From contig NZ_AP014836.1 in NCBI RefSeq assembly GCF_002356115.1, positions 124,001-188,000 of the forward strand: a DNA stretch of 64,000 bases, given 5' to 3'. The notes beneath the pieces are model-generated. The model did no database searches, was not told the origin of the DNA, and saw nothing but the letters and a program-made list of their open reading frames with translations. Below are positions 1 to 9,514 of the stretch, piece after piece (within the stretch, counting starts at the first letter, position 1; every line of letters starts with the position of its first letter). Made by a program: the position numbers and the translations under genes. The DNA comes from Candidatus Nitrosoglobus terrae. Lineage in GTDB: Bacteria; Pseudomonadota; Gammaproteobacteria; Nitrosococcales; Nitrosococcaceae.

Positions 1-1216
1 GAGAAGTCGGTGATCGCGTTGTAACTGCCTGCGGTAGTTCTGAAGGTGCTAATCTTTGATCCTGTTCTTGAATTAATAAACCCCCGGCAACTCGTTTATA
101 GTCCAAATTAGGTATTGGCTGGGATGGCCATTCACCACAAGTTAGCACCCGTATATTGGGCTTAGCCGCTAATACGGCTTGAGCGGTTATGTCTATTGTT
201 GGGGTAATAATAACTTCAGCAAATTGGCGTTCAATGATAATTTTTGCTGTCAATGCATCTAATGGGCAGTTAAAGGCAATAATACCGCCAAAAGCTGAAA
301 TAGGATCAGCACTATACGCCCGTTCGTAAGCTTCTTCGAGGGATTTTCCGATGGCTACCCCGCAAGGATTGGCGTGCTTGACTATAACGCAGGTAGGCGT
401 GTTGGGAAATGATTTAACACACTCTAAAGCGGCATCGGTATCAGCTATGTTATTAAAAGAAAGATCCTTGCCTTGTAATTGCTGAGCCGCAGCAACAGTT
501 CCCTTCTGAGGGGTATGATCTACATAGAATGCAGCTTGTTGATGAGGGTTTTCGCCATATCGTAATTCCTGTTTTTTAATACATTGAATACTATAGTCGT
601 GCGGAAAATTTATTTTTTTATCTTTTAAAGAGAGTTTTTCTAGATAATTAGCAATAACTGTGTCATAAGCTGCAGTATGCTTAAAGCTTTTAACTGCAAG
701 CTCAAAGCGAGTAGCAGGTGAAATAAATCCATTGTTTATTTTTATCTCAGCGAGGATAAGTTCGTAATCAGTTGGATCAGTTACCACCACGACAGATTCA
801 TAATTTTTAGCGGCTGCTCGTAGTAGCGCTGGCCCACCAATATCAATATTCTCAATGATAGTGGGCAGGCTAGACTTTGGGTTTGCTATTGTTTGTTCAA
901 ACGGATAGAGATTAACAACAACTAGATCAATAGGTTTGATACCATATTCAGCCATAATAGGGGCATCAGCCTCTCTCCGCCCTAGAATACCTCCGTGAAT
1001 CTTAGGGTGAAGACTTTTGATACGCCCTCCCATCATTTCTGGGAATTGGGTATAGTCTGATACCTCTATCACCTTAATATGATGTTCTTGAAGTAATGCA
1101 GCAGTACCTCCGGTAGATAGTATTTCAACGCCATAGGTCGTTTGCAGCTGACGTGCAAATTCTGTCACTTTGCTCTTATCGGAAACGCTAATAAGCGCAC
1201 GTTTTATAGATTCCAT
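1..1216 (-). CDS. purH: Bifunctional AICAR transformylase/IMP cyclohydrolase PurH, 3' end cut by window edge
   Basis: PurH catalyses the last two steps of IMP synthesis in the cytoplasm: formyl transfer to AICAR, then ring closure. The minus-strand frame opens at ATG 1216-1214 and stays open to base 1, giving about 405 residues of the usual 510-530. The N-terminal IMP-cyclohydrolase (MGS-like) domain shows the start MESIKRALISVSDKS, the STGGT loop and the LHPKIHGGIL stretch with the conserved lysine and histidine. The visible C-terminal part belongs to the transformylase domain and includes a GGLLIQEQD motif near the edge. It lies downstream of fis on the same strand, the usual gammaproteobacterial order; purD would be expected beyond the left edge. 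The identification is secure; only the last 120 or so residues are missing from view. Confidence 0.95.
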   Translation of the reverse strand, partial: MESIKRALISVSDKSKVTEFARQLQTTYGVEILSTGGTAALLQEHHIKVIEVSDYTQFPEMMGGRIKSLHPKIHGGILGRREADAPIMAEYGIKPIDLVVVNLYPFEQTIANPKSSLPTIIENIDIGGPALLRAAAKNYESVVVVTDPTDYELILAEIKINNGFISPATRFELAVKSFKHTAAYDTVIANYLEKLSLKDKKINFPHDYSIQCIKKQELRYGENPHQQAAFYVDHTPQKGTVAAAQQLQGKDLSFNNIADTDAALECVKSFPNTPTCVIVKHANPCGVAIGKSLEEAYERAYSADPISAFGGIIAFNCPLDALTAKIIIERQFAEVIITPTIDITAQAVLAAKPNIRVLTCGEWPSQPIPNLDYKRVAGGLLIQEQDQRLAPSELPQAVTTRSPTS

Positions 1217-1296
1217 AAATTTCCTTAGCGGTACCTTAAGTTTCAGGTAAATTAGCGACGACGAGGTTAACTTCTAGATAATGTTTTAAGATTATA

Positions 1297-1593
1297 TTAA
1301 TTAATTGAGCTAATATTATACTGCTTTAGCTTTTTACGAAGAGTACTACGGTTCATACCAAGAAACTTAGCAGCTTTTGTTTGATTACCGCCAGCGTATT
1401 TTAATGTGATCTCTAGTAATGGAGGTTCTATCTCCCTAATTACAATCCCGTAGAGGTCATTGGGATTATGTCCATCAAGGTGTTCAAAATACTCATTTAA
1501 CATCTGTCTAAGGCATTCTTTAATGGATGAGTGTTGCTGTTCTTCATTGAAGCTAGTTTTATAGGATTCAATCTGGGTAAGTTTGTTACTCAT
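1297..1593 (-). CDS. fis: Fis family nucleoid-associated DNA-binding protein
   Basis: Fis is a small homodimeric protein that bends DNA and takes part in rRNA transcription, recombination and growth-phase control. The ATG at 1593-1591 gives 98 residues, exactly the length of E. coli Fis; an upstream TTG at 1623 would add ten atypical residues, so the ATG is preferred. The C-terminal half carries the helix-turn-helix: LEITLKYAGGNQTKAAKFLG followed by MNRSTLRKKL, matching the Fis/NtrC C-terminal fold. It sits between prmA upstream and purH downstream on the same strand. In many gammaproteobacteria fis follows dusB; here dusB is absent and the prmA-fis-purH order is used, as in several Chromatiales and Pseudomonas relatives. 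Confidence 0.92.
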   Translation of the reverse strand: MSNKLTQIESYKTSFNEEQQHSSIKECLRQMLNEYFEHLDGHNPNDLYGIVIREIEPPLLEITLKYAGGNQTKAAKFLGMNRSTLRKKLKQYNISSIN

Positions 1594-1756
1594 GAAACTA
1601 TTATCACTCTTAGCTTGTAACAAGGATTATTAATTCGTATTTTAATAGAAAATTGGGAAATTCGATTTCACATTGAAAGGAGTTATTTGAGGGCTAGCCA
1701 TAATACTCCCAACAATAAATTAGAAAAAGATTTTAACCATAGATTAACAATATTTA

Positions 1757-2635
1757 TTAATGACGATGGCCGATAAGTAATCCCCAATTTTCCTTGATCA
1801 TTGGGGTCTCAAAGATAAACCAATTGCTATAAACTTCAATAAGTTGTGGGATTTGATCCTGAGTAATACCTGACAAAGCGAGATAACCACTAGAGCAAAC
1901 TAATTTAGCGAAATGAGGGGCTAGCTCTAATAAGGGGTTTGCCAGAATATTAGATATCAAAAAATCAATTTTTATTGCTGTTAACTCAGAGGGTAATAAG
2001 GTTTGAAGGCGAGAAGTTATAGCATTGCGAGCAGCATTTTCTTGAGTAGCTACTAAAGCTTGAGGATCATGATCAATAGCAATCACACTGCTGGCTCCAA
2101 GTTTAAGCGCGGCAATTGCTAGAATGCCAGAACCGCAACCATAATCAATGAGTCGCGCTTGATCGAGGCGGGCGTTTGCTAGCCATTCTAGGCATAAGGC
2201 AGTAGTAGGGTGGGTGCCTGTGCCGAAAGCAAGCCCAGGATCGAGTAAAATATTAATTGCATTAGGATCAGGAACAGGAAGCCAACTTGGACAAACCCAA
2301 AGTCGTGAGCCAAAATATAAAGGTTTAAAATGCTCCATCCCTATTCGTTCCCAGTTTTGATCCGCTAAAATCCTATATTGATGAGTCAGAGGATCTGTAG
2401 GAGACCAAGTGCTACTGAGCTTGCTTAGAAGAGCATTTAAATCGATCTCAACTGGAAACAGTGCGCTAACACATGTTTTAGGCCATAGAGGGGTATCTCC
2501 TAGCGGTGGTTCATAGAGAGGTTGGTCAGCAGCATCTAGCAAAGTAACTGCTGCTGCTCCTAGCTCACTTAAATGATTTGACAGCTGATCAACTTCATTA
2601 GCGTTTATTTCAAATTGAATCTCGATCCATGCCAT
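1757..2635 (-). CDS. prmA: Ribosomal protein L11 methyltransferase PrmA
   Basis: PrmA trimethylates ribosomal protein L11 using S-adenosylmethionine. At 292 residues it is the standard length. The N-terminal substrate-recognition domain begins MAWIEIQFEINANEVDQLS. The Rossmann methyltransferase domain follows with the family motif LLDPGLAFGTGTHPTT near residue 130, the SAM loop DYGCGSGILAIAALKLGA near 165 and the NPPY-like ISNILANPL near 230. The ATG at 2635 is the only reasonable start. It follows accC by 18 bases, so accB-accC-prmA probably form one transcript; this neighbourhood is common in gammaproteobacteria. Confidence 0.95.
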   Translation of the reverse strand: MAWIEIQFEINANEVDQLSNHLSELGAAAVTLLDAADQPLYEPPLGDTPLWPKTCVSALFPVEIDLNALLSKLSSTWSPTDPLTHQYRILADQNWERIGMEHFKPLYFGSRLWVCPSWLPVPDPNAINILLDPGLAFGTGTHPTTALCLEWLANARLDQARLIDYGCGSGILAIAALKLGASSVIAIDHDPQALVATQENAARNAITSRLQTLLPSELTAIKIDFLISNILANPLLELAPHFAKLVCSSGYLALSGITQDQIPQLIEVYSNWFIFETPMIKENWGLLIGHRH

Positions 2636-2653
2636 AAAAAGGCTAACAAAAAT

Positions 2654-3994
2654 TTATAGCCCTAGCATGCGTTCTAGATAGTGGATGTTAGTGCCGCCCG
2701 CTTGGAAGTTAGTATCTTTAAGAATGCTTTGATGTAATGAGGCGTTGCTTTTGATACCTTCTATGACGAGTTCTGTGAGCGCAGTTTGCATGCGAGTGAA
2801 TGCTGATTCTCGTGTTTCTCCATAGGCAATAAGTTTACCAATTAGAGAATCATAATAAGGAGGTACTTTGTAGCCAGTGTATAAATGAGAGTCTACTCTG
2901 ATACCAGGCCCACCGGGGGCATGATACATAGTGACAACGCCAGGGCTAGGTATAAAGTTTTTTGGATCTTCGGCATTAATTCGGCATTCTATAGCGTGAC
3001 CATGAATTTTAATATCTTCTTGGCAATAACTAAGTTTCTCTCCAGCTGAAATACGGAATTGTTCTTTAACAATATCTACTCCGGTGATCATTTCAGTAAC
3101 TGGATGCTCTACTTGGACTCGGGTATTCATTTCAATAAAGTAGAACTGACCTTCTTGGTAGAGGAATTCAAAGGTACCCGCTCCTCGATAATTAATTTTA
3201 CGGCAGGCTTCAACGCAGATTTCACCCATTCCTTTCCGTTGCGCTTCAGTAATTCCAGGGGCGGGGGCTTCTTCAATGACTTTTTGATGGCGGCGTTGCA
3301 TGGAACAGTCCCGCTCACCCAGATAAATAGCATGTCCATGGCTATCAGCTAGGACTTGAAATTCTACATGGCGAGGGTTTTCTAGGTATTTTTCCATATA
3401 CACCATGTCATTGTTGAAAGCAGCACCTGCCTCAGCACGTGTTAAGGAAATTGCATTTAGTAAATGCGCTTCTGCATGAACAACCCGCATTCCTCGGCCA
3501 CCGCCGCCGCCTGAAGCTTTAATAATGACAGGGTAACCAATTTCTTGGGCAAGCGCTAGGTTTTCCTTGCCATCTTCTTTAAGTGGACTCTCCGATCCCG
3601 GTACGCAAGGTACGCCAGAGGACTTCATAGCTTTAATGGCAGAGACTTTATCTCCCATGAGGCGGATAGTTTCCGGGCGAGGGCCGATAAATATAAAACC
3701 ACTTTGCTCAACCCGTTCGGCAAAATCAGCATTTTCGGATAAAAATCCATATCCAGGATGAATAGCAGTAGCGTCAGTGATTTCAGCAGCACTGATGACA
3801 GCTGGGATATTTAAGTAGCTTTGAGTTGAGGGTGCAGGACCGATACATACCGTCTCATCTGCAAGCAAAACATGGGTAAGCTCTCGATCTACATCAGAAT
3901 GAACAGCTACTGTTCTAATCCCTAGCTCTCGACATGCACGTAGAATACGTAAAGCAATCTCACCCCGATTAGCAATAACAACTTTATCCAACAT
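2654..3994 (-). CDS. accC: Acetyl-CoA carboxylase biotin carboxylase subunit
   Basis: AccC carboxylates the biotin on AccB using ATP and bicarbonate, the first half-reaction of fatty-acid synthesis. The protein has 446 residues, the usual size. It opens with [20 protein letters not shown], the conserved start of the family. The ATP-grasp domain contains the glycine-rich loop [14 protein letters not shown] near residue 160. Farther on are the KVIEEAPAP motif and the catalytic segment [18 protein letters not shown] near 290. The C-terminal biotin-carboxylase domain runs to the end. Only four bases separate it from accB, so the two are surely cotranscribed and probably translationally coupled. 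Confidence 0.98.
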   Translation of the reverse strand: MLDKVVIANRGEIALRILRACRELGIRTVAVHSDVDRELTHVLLADETVCIGPAPSTQSYLNIPAVISAAEITDATAIHPGYGFLSENADFAERVEQSGFIFIGPRPETIRLMGDKVSAIKAMKSSGVPCVPGSESPLKEDGKENLALAQEIGYPVIIKASGGGGGRGMRVVHAEAHLLNAISLTRAEAGAAFNNDMVYMEKYLENPRHVEFQVLADSHGHAIYLGERDCSMQRRHQKVIEEAPAPGITEAQRKGMGEICVEACRKINYRGAGTFEFLYQEGQFYFIEMNTRVQVEHPVTEMITGVDIVKEQFRISAGEKLSYCQEDIKIHGHAIECRINAEDPKNFIPSPGVVTMYHAPGGPGIRVDSHLYTGYKVPPYYDSLIGKLIAYGETRESAFTRMQTALTELVIEGIKSNASLHQSILKDTNFQAGGTNIHYLERMLGL

Positions 3995-3998
3995 AAAA

Positions 3999-4439
3999 TT
4001 ATTTTATGACAAATAAAGACTGGCCGTATTCTACCGGCTGTCCGCTTTCGGTGAGGATAGCGGCAACAGTTCCGGCTTTATCGGTTTCAATCTGATTAAA
4101 CATTTTCATAGCCTCGATGATACATAACACATCACCTATTGCAACTTGATGCCCTATTTCTACGAATGGTTTTGCTCCTGGGGTTGGGGATCGATATAGA
4201 GTACCTACCATAGGCGATTTTACTATATGACCAGGAGGTATTTCTTCCTCTTTTTTGGTGGTTATCTCTTTTAGTAGAGGGGAAGGTATAGTTGGTGCTG
4301 CTATAGGCGTAGAGGGGATGGCTATAGGTAAGTTGTAACGATTAATGCGAACAGACTCTTCTCCTTCGTGGATCTCTAGCTCAGTAATATCGGAGGACTC
4401 TAGTAATTCAATCAGTTTCTTGATCTTTCGTATATCCAT
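3999..4439 (-). CDS. accB: Biotin carboxyl carrier protein of acetyl-CoA carboxylase
   Basis: AccB carries the covalently bound biotin that shuttles between the biotin carboxylase and the carboxyltransferase. It has 146 residues. The N-terminal helix ([20 protein letters not shown]) is followed by a Pro/Ala-rich flexible linker at about 40-70. The C-terminal biotinyl domain has the EAMKM motif with the modified lysine at about residue 112 and the lipoyl-type 'thumb' before it. Its first 32 bases overlap the end of aroQ in another frame, a tighter arrangement than the usual short gap between these genes. ATG at 4439 is the start. Confidence 0.97.
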   Translation of the reverse strand: MDIRKIKKLIELLESSDITELEIHEGEESVRINRYNLPIAIPSTPIAAPTIPSPLLKEITTKKEEEIPPGHIVKSPMVGTLYRSPTPGAKPFVEIGHQVAIGDVLCIIEAMKMFNQIETDKAGTVAAILTESGQPVEYGQSLFVIK

Positions 4440-4914
4440 AATGTTTTGTCTGATCAGCAGAAATGTGGACTGTAGGGTTTGAGAATCGGGCTATTGCCGT
4501 TTGTAAAGCAAGTTCATAACCTATTGACCCTAAACCACTGATAACTCCTTCAGCAATATCGGAAAAATAGGAATGATGGCGAAATGTTTCTCGTTTATAG
4601 ATATTTGATAAATGTACTTCAATAAAAGGTATAGCTATAGCGGCTAGGGCATCTCGTAGAGCAATGCTAGTATGTGTAAAAGCCGCTGGATTAATAATAA
4701 TAAAATCTATATTTTCCTTTACTGCCGTATGAATACAGTCTACAAGTAGGTGTTCTGCATTGGATTGAAAAAACTTTATATCATGCCCTGCTTTGGCCGC
4801 TTGATGCTCTAATCGGGAGTTAATCCTCTCTAGAGTAGTAGAGCCATAATATTTTGGCTCTCGAGTACCCAGTAGATTAAGATTAGGCCCATGAATAATT
4901 AATAAGCTTGCCAT
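4408..4914 (-). CDS. aroQ: Type II 3-dehydroquinate dehydratase AroQ
   Basis: AroQ dehydrates 3-dehydroquinate to 3-dehydroshikimate in the shikimate pathway. The ATG at 4914 gives 168 residues and starts [19 protein letters not shown]; an upstream GTG at 4935 would add seven residues with no family support. Family motifs are present: the GPNLNLLG loop, the flexible lid with the catalytic tyrosine in [23 protein letters not shown] in the middle, and [20 protein letters not shown] with the catalytic histidine. The C-terminus is about 20 residues longer than the common 145-150 and its last 32 bases overlap accB. aroQ directly before accB-accC is a common gammaproteobacterial order. Confidence 0.95.
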   Translation of the reverse strand: MASLLIIHGPNLNLLGTREPKYYGSTTLERINSRLEHQAAKAGHDIKFFQSNAEHLLVDCIHTAVKENIDFIIINPAAFTHTSIALRDALAAIAIPFIEVHLSNIYKRETFRHHSYFSDIAEGVISGLGSIGYELALQTAIARFSNPTVHISADQTKHYGYTKDQETD

Positions 4915-5079
4915 AATGTTGAGGCGATAAACCACATGGCTTCTTTTGAAATTAATTTATCATAGATTGTGCGCTTCTTACTGAAAAATGTCTAGATACT
5001 AATAAGTATGGCGTATTAAGAGGTTAACTAAAAACTTCTAAGGAAAAATCCGAAAAATCCTACTAGATAGCGCACACTA

Positions 5080-5604
5080 TTATAGTAGTGGTGAGATAAT
5101 ACTCTCTGTAGTTTTTTTATCCAATTCTCCAGCATGGGTATAGACAATTCGACCTTCGCGGTTAACGATAGCGGTATAGGGTACTACATCTAAAGTGTTA
5201 CCATAATCAGCTGCTATTAGGGTAGCTTTTTCTTCATCTACTAAAATAGGATAGTTAATACCATGTTCTTGAATAAATGCTTTGACGGCATCTGTTTTAT
5301 CGATAGCCACTCCAATGAACTGAAGACCTTTTGCTCCTAATGAATTTTGTAATGTGATAAATTCAGGTATCTCCCGTAGGCAAGGTGGGCACCAAGTAGC
5401 CCAAAAATTTATCACTAATACCTTCCCATCCCATTCGTTAATATTATGTTCGACTCCATTAACATCTGGAAGCTGGAAATTAGGTCGAGTTAACCCAACC
5501 GTGGGCGATTGATTATTTTGTCGCATTTGTTGTAGTGTGTAGCCTCCGATACCAGCAAGTAGAGCAATAATAAAGATTAGAGGCCAGCGGATAATGTCAT
5601 TCAA
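5080..5604 (-). CDS. TlpA/ResA-like membrane-anchored thiol-disulfide oxidoreductase
   Basis: This is a thioredoxin-fold reductase anchored in the inner membrane with its active site in the periplasm. It has 174 residues, with a transmembrane anchor at about residues 8-24, an AhpC/TSA-Redoxin domain and the active-site motif WCPPC at 71-75. The cis-proline loop appears as DVVPYTAIV near residue 141. The start is a TTG at 5604 whose bases overlap the dsbD stop (TTGA), which argues for translational coupling. Because DsbD delivers electrons to the periplasm, this protein is probably one of its client reductases, perhaps serving cytochrome c maturation. The exact substrate cannot be read from sequence. 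Confidence 0.88.
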   Translation of the reverse strand: MNDIIRWPLIFIIALLAGIGGYTLQQMRQNNQSPTVGLTRPNFQLPDVNGVEHNINEWDGKVLVINFWATWCPPCLREIPEFITLQNSLGAKGLQFIGVAIDKTDAVKAFIQEHGINYPILVDEEKATLIAADYGNTLDVVPYTAIVNREGRIVYTHAGELDKKTTESIISPLL

Positions 5605-7490
5605 GAGGGTATTCCTTTTAGCGCTTGCTTAGTTAGTAGGGTATTTACTCGTTGTAAGTGTGCCAAAAATTCCTGTGGTGAAGTAATGCCAATAAGCCGT
5701 GTTCCTTTAAGCTCAGTGCCATCTAAGCCGAAGAAGAGTATTGAAGGGGGGCCATATAGAGAAAATTGATTAAGCAGTGCTTTATCTTTATCATCGTAAG
5801 CAGTAACATCGGTTTGTAGCAATACAATATTACTAAGCTCACTTATCACGTTAGGATCACGAAAGGTGGTGGCCTCCATCCGTTTACAATCTACGCACCA
5901 ATCAGCGTAAAAGTCTAACATAATTAATCGATCTTTATTCTGCTCTAGCGCGTTCTGTAAACCTTCAAGCCCTTTCACAGATCGAAAGCTCAGCGTTTCC
6001 GTAATTGGATTATTCGCTGATCTTGTGGCTACTAACCCTTGGAGAGGCTGCCACTCAGTACCACTGCCGCTTGCTGCACCTATGATAAGCAAAATGCCAT
6101 AGACTAAGGAAATTAATCCAACGCCTTTCCATAATTTACCCCAGCCCGTAGTATTGGGTCTTATTACCTCTAATGCTCCAAGATAGACAGCGCTGATAAG
6201 AAATAGGGCACCCCAAAGAAGCATAATTACCGGATGGGGTAGAATACGCGAGAGTAACCAAATAGCAACGGCAAGTAATAAAACGCCAAAGAAATATTTT
6301 ACAGGCTGCATCCAGCTTCCTGTACGAGGGAGCCATTTACCTGCTGAGGTGCCAATAAGTAATAAAGGTGCCCCCATTCCCATACTTAATGCAAATAGCG
6401 CTGCTCCTCCTAAAAAAGCATTCCCAGTTTCTCCAATATAGATTAAAGCTCCAGCTAATGGTGGAGCAACGCAGGGGCCTACAATAAGGGCTGAGAATAA
6501 ACCCATAAGTCCTGTGCCTAGGAGAGTACCGCCTTTTTGTTTCTGATTAAGGTTAAAAAGCCGATTTTGTAAATAAGCAGGTAACTGCAGTTGATATAGG
6601 TCAAACATAGAAAGGGCTAGTAATACAAAAATTATGCTAGCCCCAATTAAAATAGCTGGGTGTTGAAAAGTAGCTTGTAGGTTACTTCCCACTAAGCCTG
6701 CAATAATGCCCGCTACAGTATAAGTAAGCGCCATTGCTAGAACATATACTAAAGAGAGTATAAAGCTGCGCTGTGTAGTTATCTCGCCTTGACCAATAAT
6801 AATCCCAGATAAGATAGGGATCATTGGAAAGACGCAAGGGGTAAAAGCTAATAATAGCCCAAAACCGAAGAAGGCCACAAGGGTAAGCCAGCTTTGATCC
6901 TGAAAGAGGATTTGCGCTATATAATCTTGGGCTGGAAGAGCTATATCCGCTCTTTCCTCTGTAGTTGAAATAGGGTTTATCGCAGTTGATGAATCTCCTC
7001 CAGCGTTTACAGAAGATGCCGGTAATTCTAGGCTAATTTCTTGGGTAGCAGGTGGGTAACAGATTCCGTGAATTGCGGAGCAACCCTGAAAAGATGCTTT
7101 TAAAGTAACCGTTTCAGGGTCTGTATCTTGGCGGTTTAGTGTAATTGGAATGTTAACTGTAGTTTTACCTGGGTAAATTTCTGTAGCCCCCATAAATGGA
7201 TCGTCTGTAGTTTTACCAGGAGGTAACTGTACTGCTAAAATGCTTGTTTTTGACGCATTGATTATTTGAAAGGTAAATTTATCCCGATAGAGATAATAGC
7301 CATCGACAATATCTACCTGAGCCATAAGGGTATGGCTATCTGTGACAACAGTCTTATATATAAAGGCTTCATCAACCTTTAATAAAGGAGGTTTTTCAGC
7401 GTCCTTTAGACCAAGCCGCTCCAGTAGCCCCGCTGTAGCTGAGAGGGAGACTAATAAAATTGAAATAAAAGCAAGAAAACGCATTTTCAT
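5601..7490 (-). CDS. dsbD: Thiol:disulfide interchange protein DsbD
   Basis: DsbD moves electrons from cytoplasmic thioredoxin across the inner membrane to periplasmic thiol proteins. The ATG at 7490 overlaps the cutA stop by one base (TAATG) and yields 629 residues starting with a signal peptide, MKMRFLAFISILLVSLSATA. An upstream in-frame TTG at 7517 is less likely. Order of parts: periplasmic N-terminal domain with a cysteine pair in the segment SFQGCSAIHGICYPP; eight or so membrane segments between about 200 and 470 holding the conserved cysteines in FTPCVFPMIPI and VGPCVAPPL; and a C-terminal thioredoxin domain with WCVDC near residue 530. cutA-dsbD-tlpA is a recurring gammaproteobacterial operon. 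Confidence 0.96.
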   Translation of the reverse strand: MKMRFLAFISILLVSLSATAGLLERLGLKDAEKPPLLKVDEAFIYKTVVTDSHTLMAQVDIVDGYYLYRDKFTFQIINASKTSILAVQLPPGKTTDDPFMGATEIYPGKTTVNIPITLNRQDTDPETVTLKASFQGCSAIHGICYPPATQEISLELPASSVNAGGDSSTAINPISTTEERADIALPAQDYIAQILFQDQSWLTLVAFFGFGLLLAFTPCVFPMIPILSGIIIGQGEITTQRSFILSLVYVLAMALTYTVAGIIAGLVGSNLQATFQHPAILIGASIIFVLLALSMFDLYQLQLPAYLQNRLFNLNQKQKGGTLLGTGLMGLFSALIVGPCVAPPLAGALIYIGETGNAFLGGAALFALSMGMGAPLLLIGTSAGKWLPRTGSWMQPVKYFFGVLLLAVAIWLLSRILPHPVIMLLWGALFLISAVYLGALEVIRPNTTGWGKLWKGVGLISLVYGILLIIGAASGSGTEWQPLQGLVATRSANNPITETLSFRSVKGLEGLQNALEQNKDRLIMLDFYADWCVDCKRMEATTFRDPNVISELSNIVLLQTDVTAYDDKDKALLNQFSLYGPPSILFFGLDGTELKGTRLIGITSPQEFLAHLQRVNTLLTKQALKGIPS

Positions 7491-7825
7491 TAGCGGGATA
7501 ACCTTTTGTCTATCCAACGTAAATAATCACTTAGGCCATTGCTGATAGTGACAGCGATAACCTCAGGAAGTTCATAAGGGTGTTGCTCCCGTATCGTTTG
7601 CTCTATTACTGAGTAAGTATCAACTCGTGATTTAATTAATAGCAAGCTCTCACTATCAGTCTGAATTTTTTCTTTCCAGTAGTATACCGAAGCTAATCTT
7701 GGAATAATGTTAACACAAGCTGCATACTGCTTCTCTACCAATAAAGTAGCAAGTTTTCTTGCTACTTCTTCATCAGGGCAAGTACAGAAAATAAGCAGGT
7801 AATCATTATTATTAGGATTAAGCAC
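7490..7825 (-). CDS. cutA: CutA1-type divalent cation tolerance protein
   Basis: CutA1 proteins are small, very stable trimers linked genetically to copper and other divalent-cation tolerance; the precise activity is unsettled. This copy has 111 residues and begins at a GTG (7825). Family signatures are visible: FCTCPDEEVARKLA near the start, the AACVNIIP stretch around residue 35, the YYWKEKI motif and the C-terminal HPYELPEVIAV. It directly precedes dsbD, with stop and start overlapping by one base, so the two are very likely co-translated. Confidence 0.93.
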   Translation of the reverse strand: MLNPNNNDYLLIFCTCPDEEVARKLATLLVEKQYAACVNIIPRLASVYYWKEKIQTDSESLLLIKSRVDTYSVIEQTIREQHPYELPEVIAVTISNGLSDYLRWIDKRLSR

Positions 7826-7847
7826 GATAACTTTTAGCTAGTACGCC

Positions 7848-8213
7848 TTAGCTTTCGTTATGGCTGGAAGGATTTGACGTTGATTGTCCTAATCCTGTGG
7901 GCATTTTCTCTGGCTTTGGCCAGTCAGAGTAAGGGAAAGGTCGATCATCTGTATTGTAAGTTAAATACAGTAATATGTGATAAATATAGGCTGATGTTTG
8001 TCTAGCAAATGTAGCCGCCCGCTCATTGCTGCCGCCAGTAAATAGGTTGTAAAAGATAAGAAATATTATCATCACCCAAACTGTAGCTTCAGTAAGAATA
8101 TAGACAAAAGTAAATAATATGATAAGCAGAAAGCGCTTCCAAAAGACGGGATTCTTTAGGTGCTGAACAATATCTTGGCCAATGTTATTCATCTTATTAT
8201 CTTCGTTAGTCAT
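7848..8213 (-). CDS. DUF4389-type small membrane protein
   Basis: The protein has 121 residues. After a polar start, two hydrophobic segments span about residues 27-48 and 46-60, followed by an amphipathic region with the sequence YIYHILLYLTYNTDDRPFPY, typical of DUF4389 proteins, and a Pro/Ser-rich tail. These proteins are predicted inner-membrane proteins without a known function. It lies just upstream of cutA-dsbD on the same strand with a 22-base gap, so it may share their transcript. The assignment to DUF4389 rests on remembered family features, not on a search. Confidence 0.7.
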   Translation of the reverse strand: MTNEDNKMNNIGQDIVQHLKNPVFWKRFLLIILFTFVYILTEATVWVMIIFLIFYNLFTGGSNERAATFARQTSAYIYHILLYLTYNTDDRPFPYSDWPKPEKMPTGLGQSTSNPSSHNES

Positions 8214-8318
8214 AAAAAACTCCCTAATTTAGTCATTTTTTAGATCCTTTACAGTTACTATTATAGCAATAGCTTTTCTTTAACGGATAAGAAATAATTT
8301 AATTATAGTTAACCTTGA

Positions 8319-9047
8319 TTAACCCTTATGAGTTAGGTAAACATCAAATCGAGTGTTTTTACCCTCAAGCATAAAATCGGGTTTAGGTCCTTCTATTGCC
8401 GGCGCTAGTCGAGGACGTTTAACGACTACTCGTTGCTGCGCACAGTCTAGTGCAATCTTCAGCAATAAAGGCGTATTCTTATCATTGCCTATTAACGTGC
8501 GCAATAGGCGCATTTCTTTTTTAACTAAGGCGCTTTTAGTGCGCTCAGGATACATAGGGTCAAGATAAACCACCTCAGGGAGATCTTGAGCACTAAGTTT
8601 CATCATAACATCTATGGAGTTGGCTTGAATCAAAGTTATTCGATCAGCTGCAAGAGCTGTTTTAGATGCTTGACTAGCTCGTGCTAGGCCATCTTCAAGT
8701 AATGCGCTTATGATAGGGGACTGTTCTATCAGCAATACTCGGCAGCCCAATGAGGCTAAAACAAAGCCATCTCGTCCTAAACCAGCAGTCGCATCTAATA
8801 CGTTTAGATGTAAGTTATTCTTCAGGCCAATAGCTCTAGCCAGTAACTCTTTATGTCCGCTATGCTGGCAACGATAGCCCATGGCTCCATTGACAAAATC
8901 TATATAAATAGAAGATTTGAGGTTAGGATAACGCAGCTCTAGGCGCTGAGCAACGAATACTAGCTCTGTAACAGGTTGTTGGCTAGCAGCTATTTGTTCA
9001 CAGATACGGATAGCCTCTACAGGGAGGATAGTAGCCAATTTTTTCAT
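8319..9047 (-). CDS. rsmJ: 16S rRNA (guanine1516-N2)-methyltransferase RsmJ
   Basis: RsmJ methylates N2 of G1516 in 16S rRNA with SAM. The 242-residue protein shows the family pattern: YIDFVNGAMGYRCQHSG near residue 50, the SAM loop LDATAGLGRDGFVLASLGC near 85, and the catalytic-type motif VYLDPMYPER near 158. The C-terminal PRLAPAIEGPKPDFMLEGKNTRFDVYL block is also characteristic of the YhiQ/RsmJ family. Its ATG overlaps the stop of the upstream pentapeptide-repeat gene by one base (TAATG), so the two are translationally coupled. Confidence 0.93.
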   Translation of the reverse strand: MKKLATILPVEAIRICEQIAASQQPVTELVFVAQRLELRYPNLKSSIYIDFVNGAMGYRCQHSGHKELLARAIGLKNNLHLNVLDATAGLGRDGFVLASLGCRVLLIEQSPIISALLEDGLARASQASKTALAADRITLIQANSIDVMMKLSAQDLPEVVYLDPMYPERTKSALVKKEMRLLRTLIGNDKNTPLLLKIALDCAQQRVVVKRPRLAPAIEGPKPDFMLEGKNTRFDVYLTHKG

Positions 9048-9514
9048 TACTCATTTTCAATTAAACCTTGAATGCTATCAAGCGTAGCATTACTAAGATT
9101 AGCTCCACGGAAATTAGTTTGATGAAGATTAGTATCGGATAAATCGCTCCACTCCAAATTGGCACCCGAGAAGTTAGCGCCTTGGAGGTTTGCCGTCTGT
9201 AATTTAGCGCTATTAAGGTTAGCCCCTTGAAGTTTAGCATTGAGAAGACTAGCTTCTTTAAGACTAGCTAGAATTAAGGTACATTCTTGAAGATTAGCAT
9301 TTTCTAAATTAGCCCCCTCTAAGCAGGCAAGGGTGAGATTAGCTCGTCGTAGATCTACCCCTACTAAATGAGCACCACGCAGAATAATGCCCTCTAAATT
9401 AGCTTGCTGTCCTTCTTTTCCTTCCGATTGTAACCATCTTTGATGAGCTATAAGAATATTCTCAAGCTTATTTTCATCAATAGAAAGCGATTCTTGGCTA
9501 GGTGATGTGATCAT
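9047..9514 (-). CDS. Pentapeptide-repeat protein
   Basis: A 155-residue cytoplasmic protein made almost wholly of A(D/N)LxX pentapeptides from about residue 40 on, for example LRRANLTLACLEGANLENAN. Such repeats fold into a right-handed quadrilateral beta-helix. Some family members mimic DNA and protect gyrase, but most are uncharacterised and nothing here marks this one as a gyrase protector. The N-terminal 35 residues are helical and non-repetitive, with LIAHQRWLQSEGKEGQQA resembling the lead-in found in other small bacterial repeat proteins. It precedes and overlaps rsmJ by one base. It is the last gene of the block before the 9.5-10.1 kb decayed gap. Confidence 0.88.
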   Translation of the reverse strand: MITSPSQESLSIDENKLENILIAHQRWLQSEGKEGQQANLEGIILRGAHLVGVDLRRANLTLACLEGANLENANLQECTLILASLKEASLLNAKLQGANLNSAKLQTANLQGANFSGANLEWSDLSDTNLHQTNFRGANLSNATLDSIQGLIENE

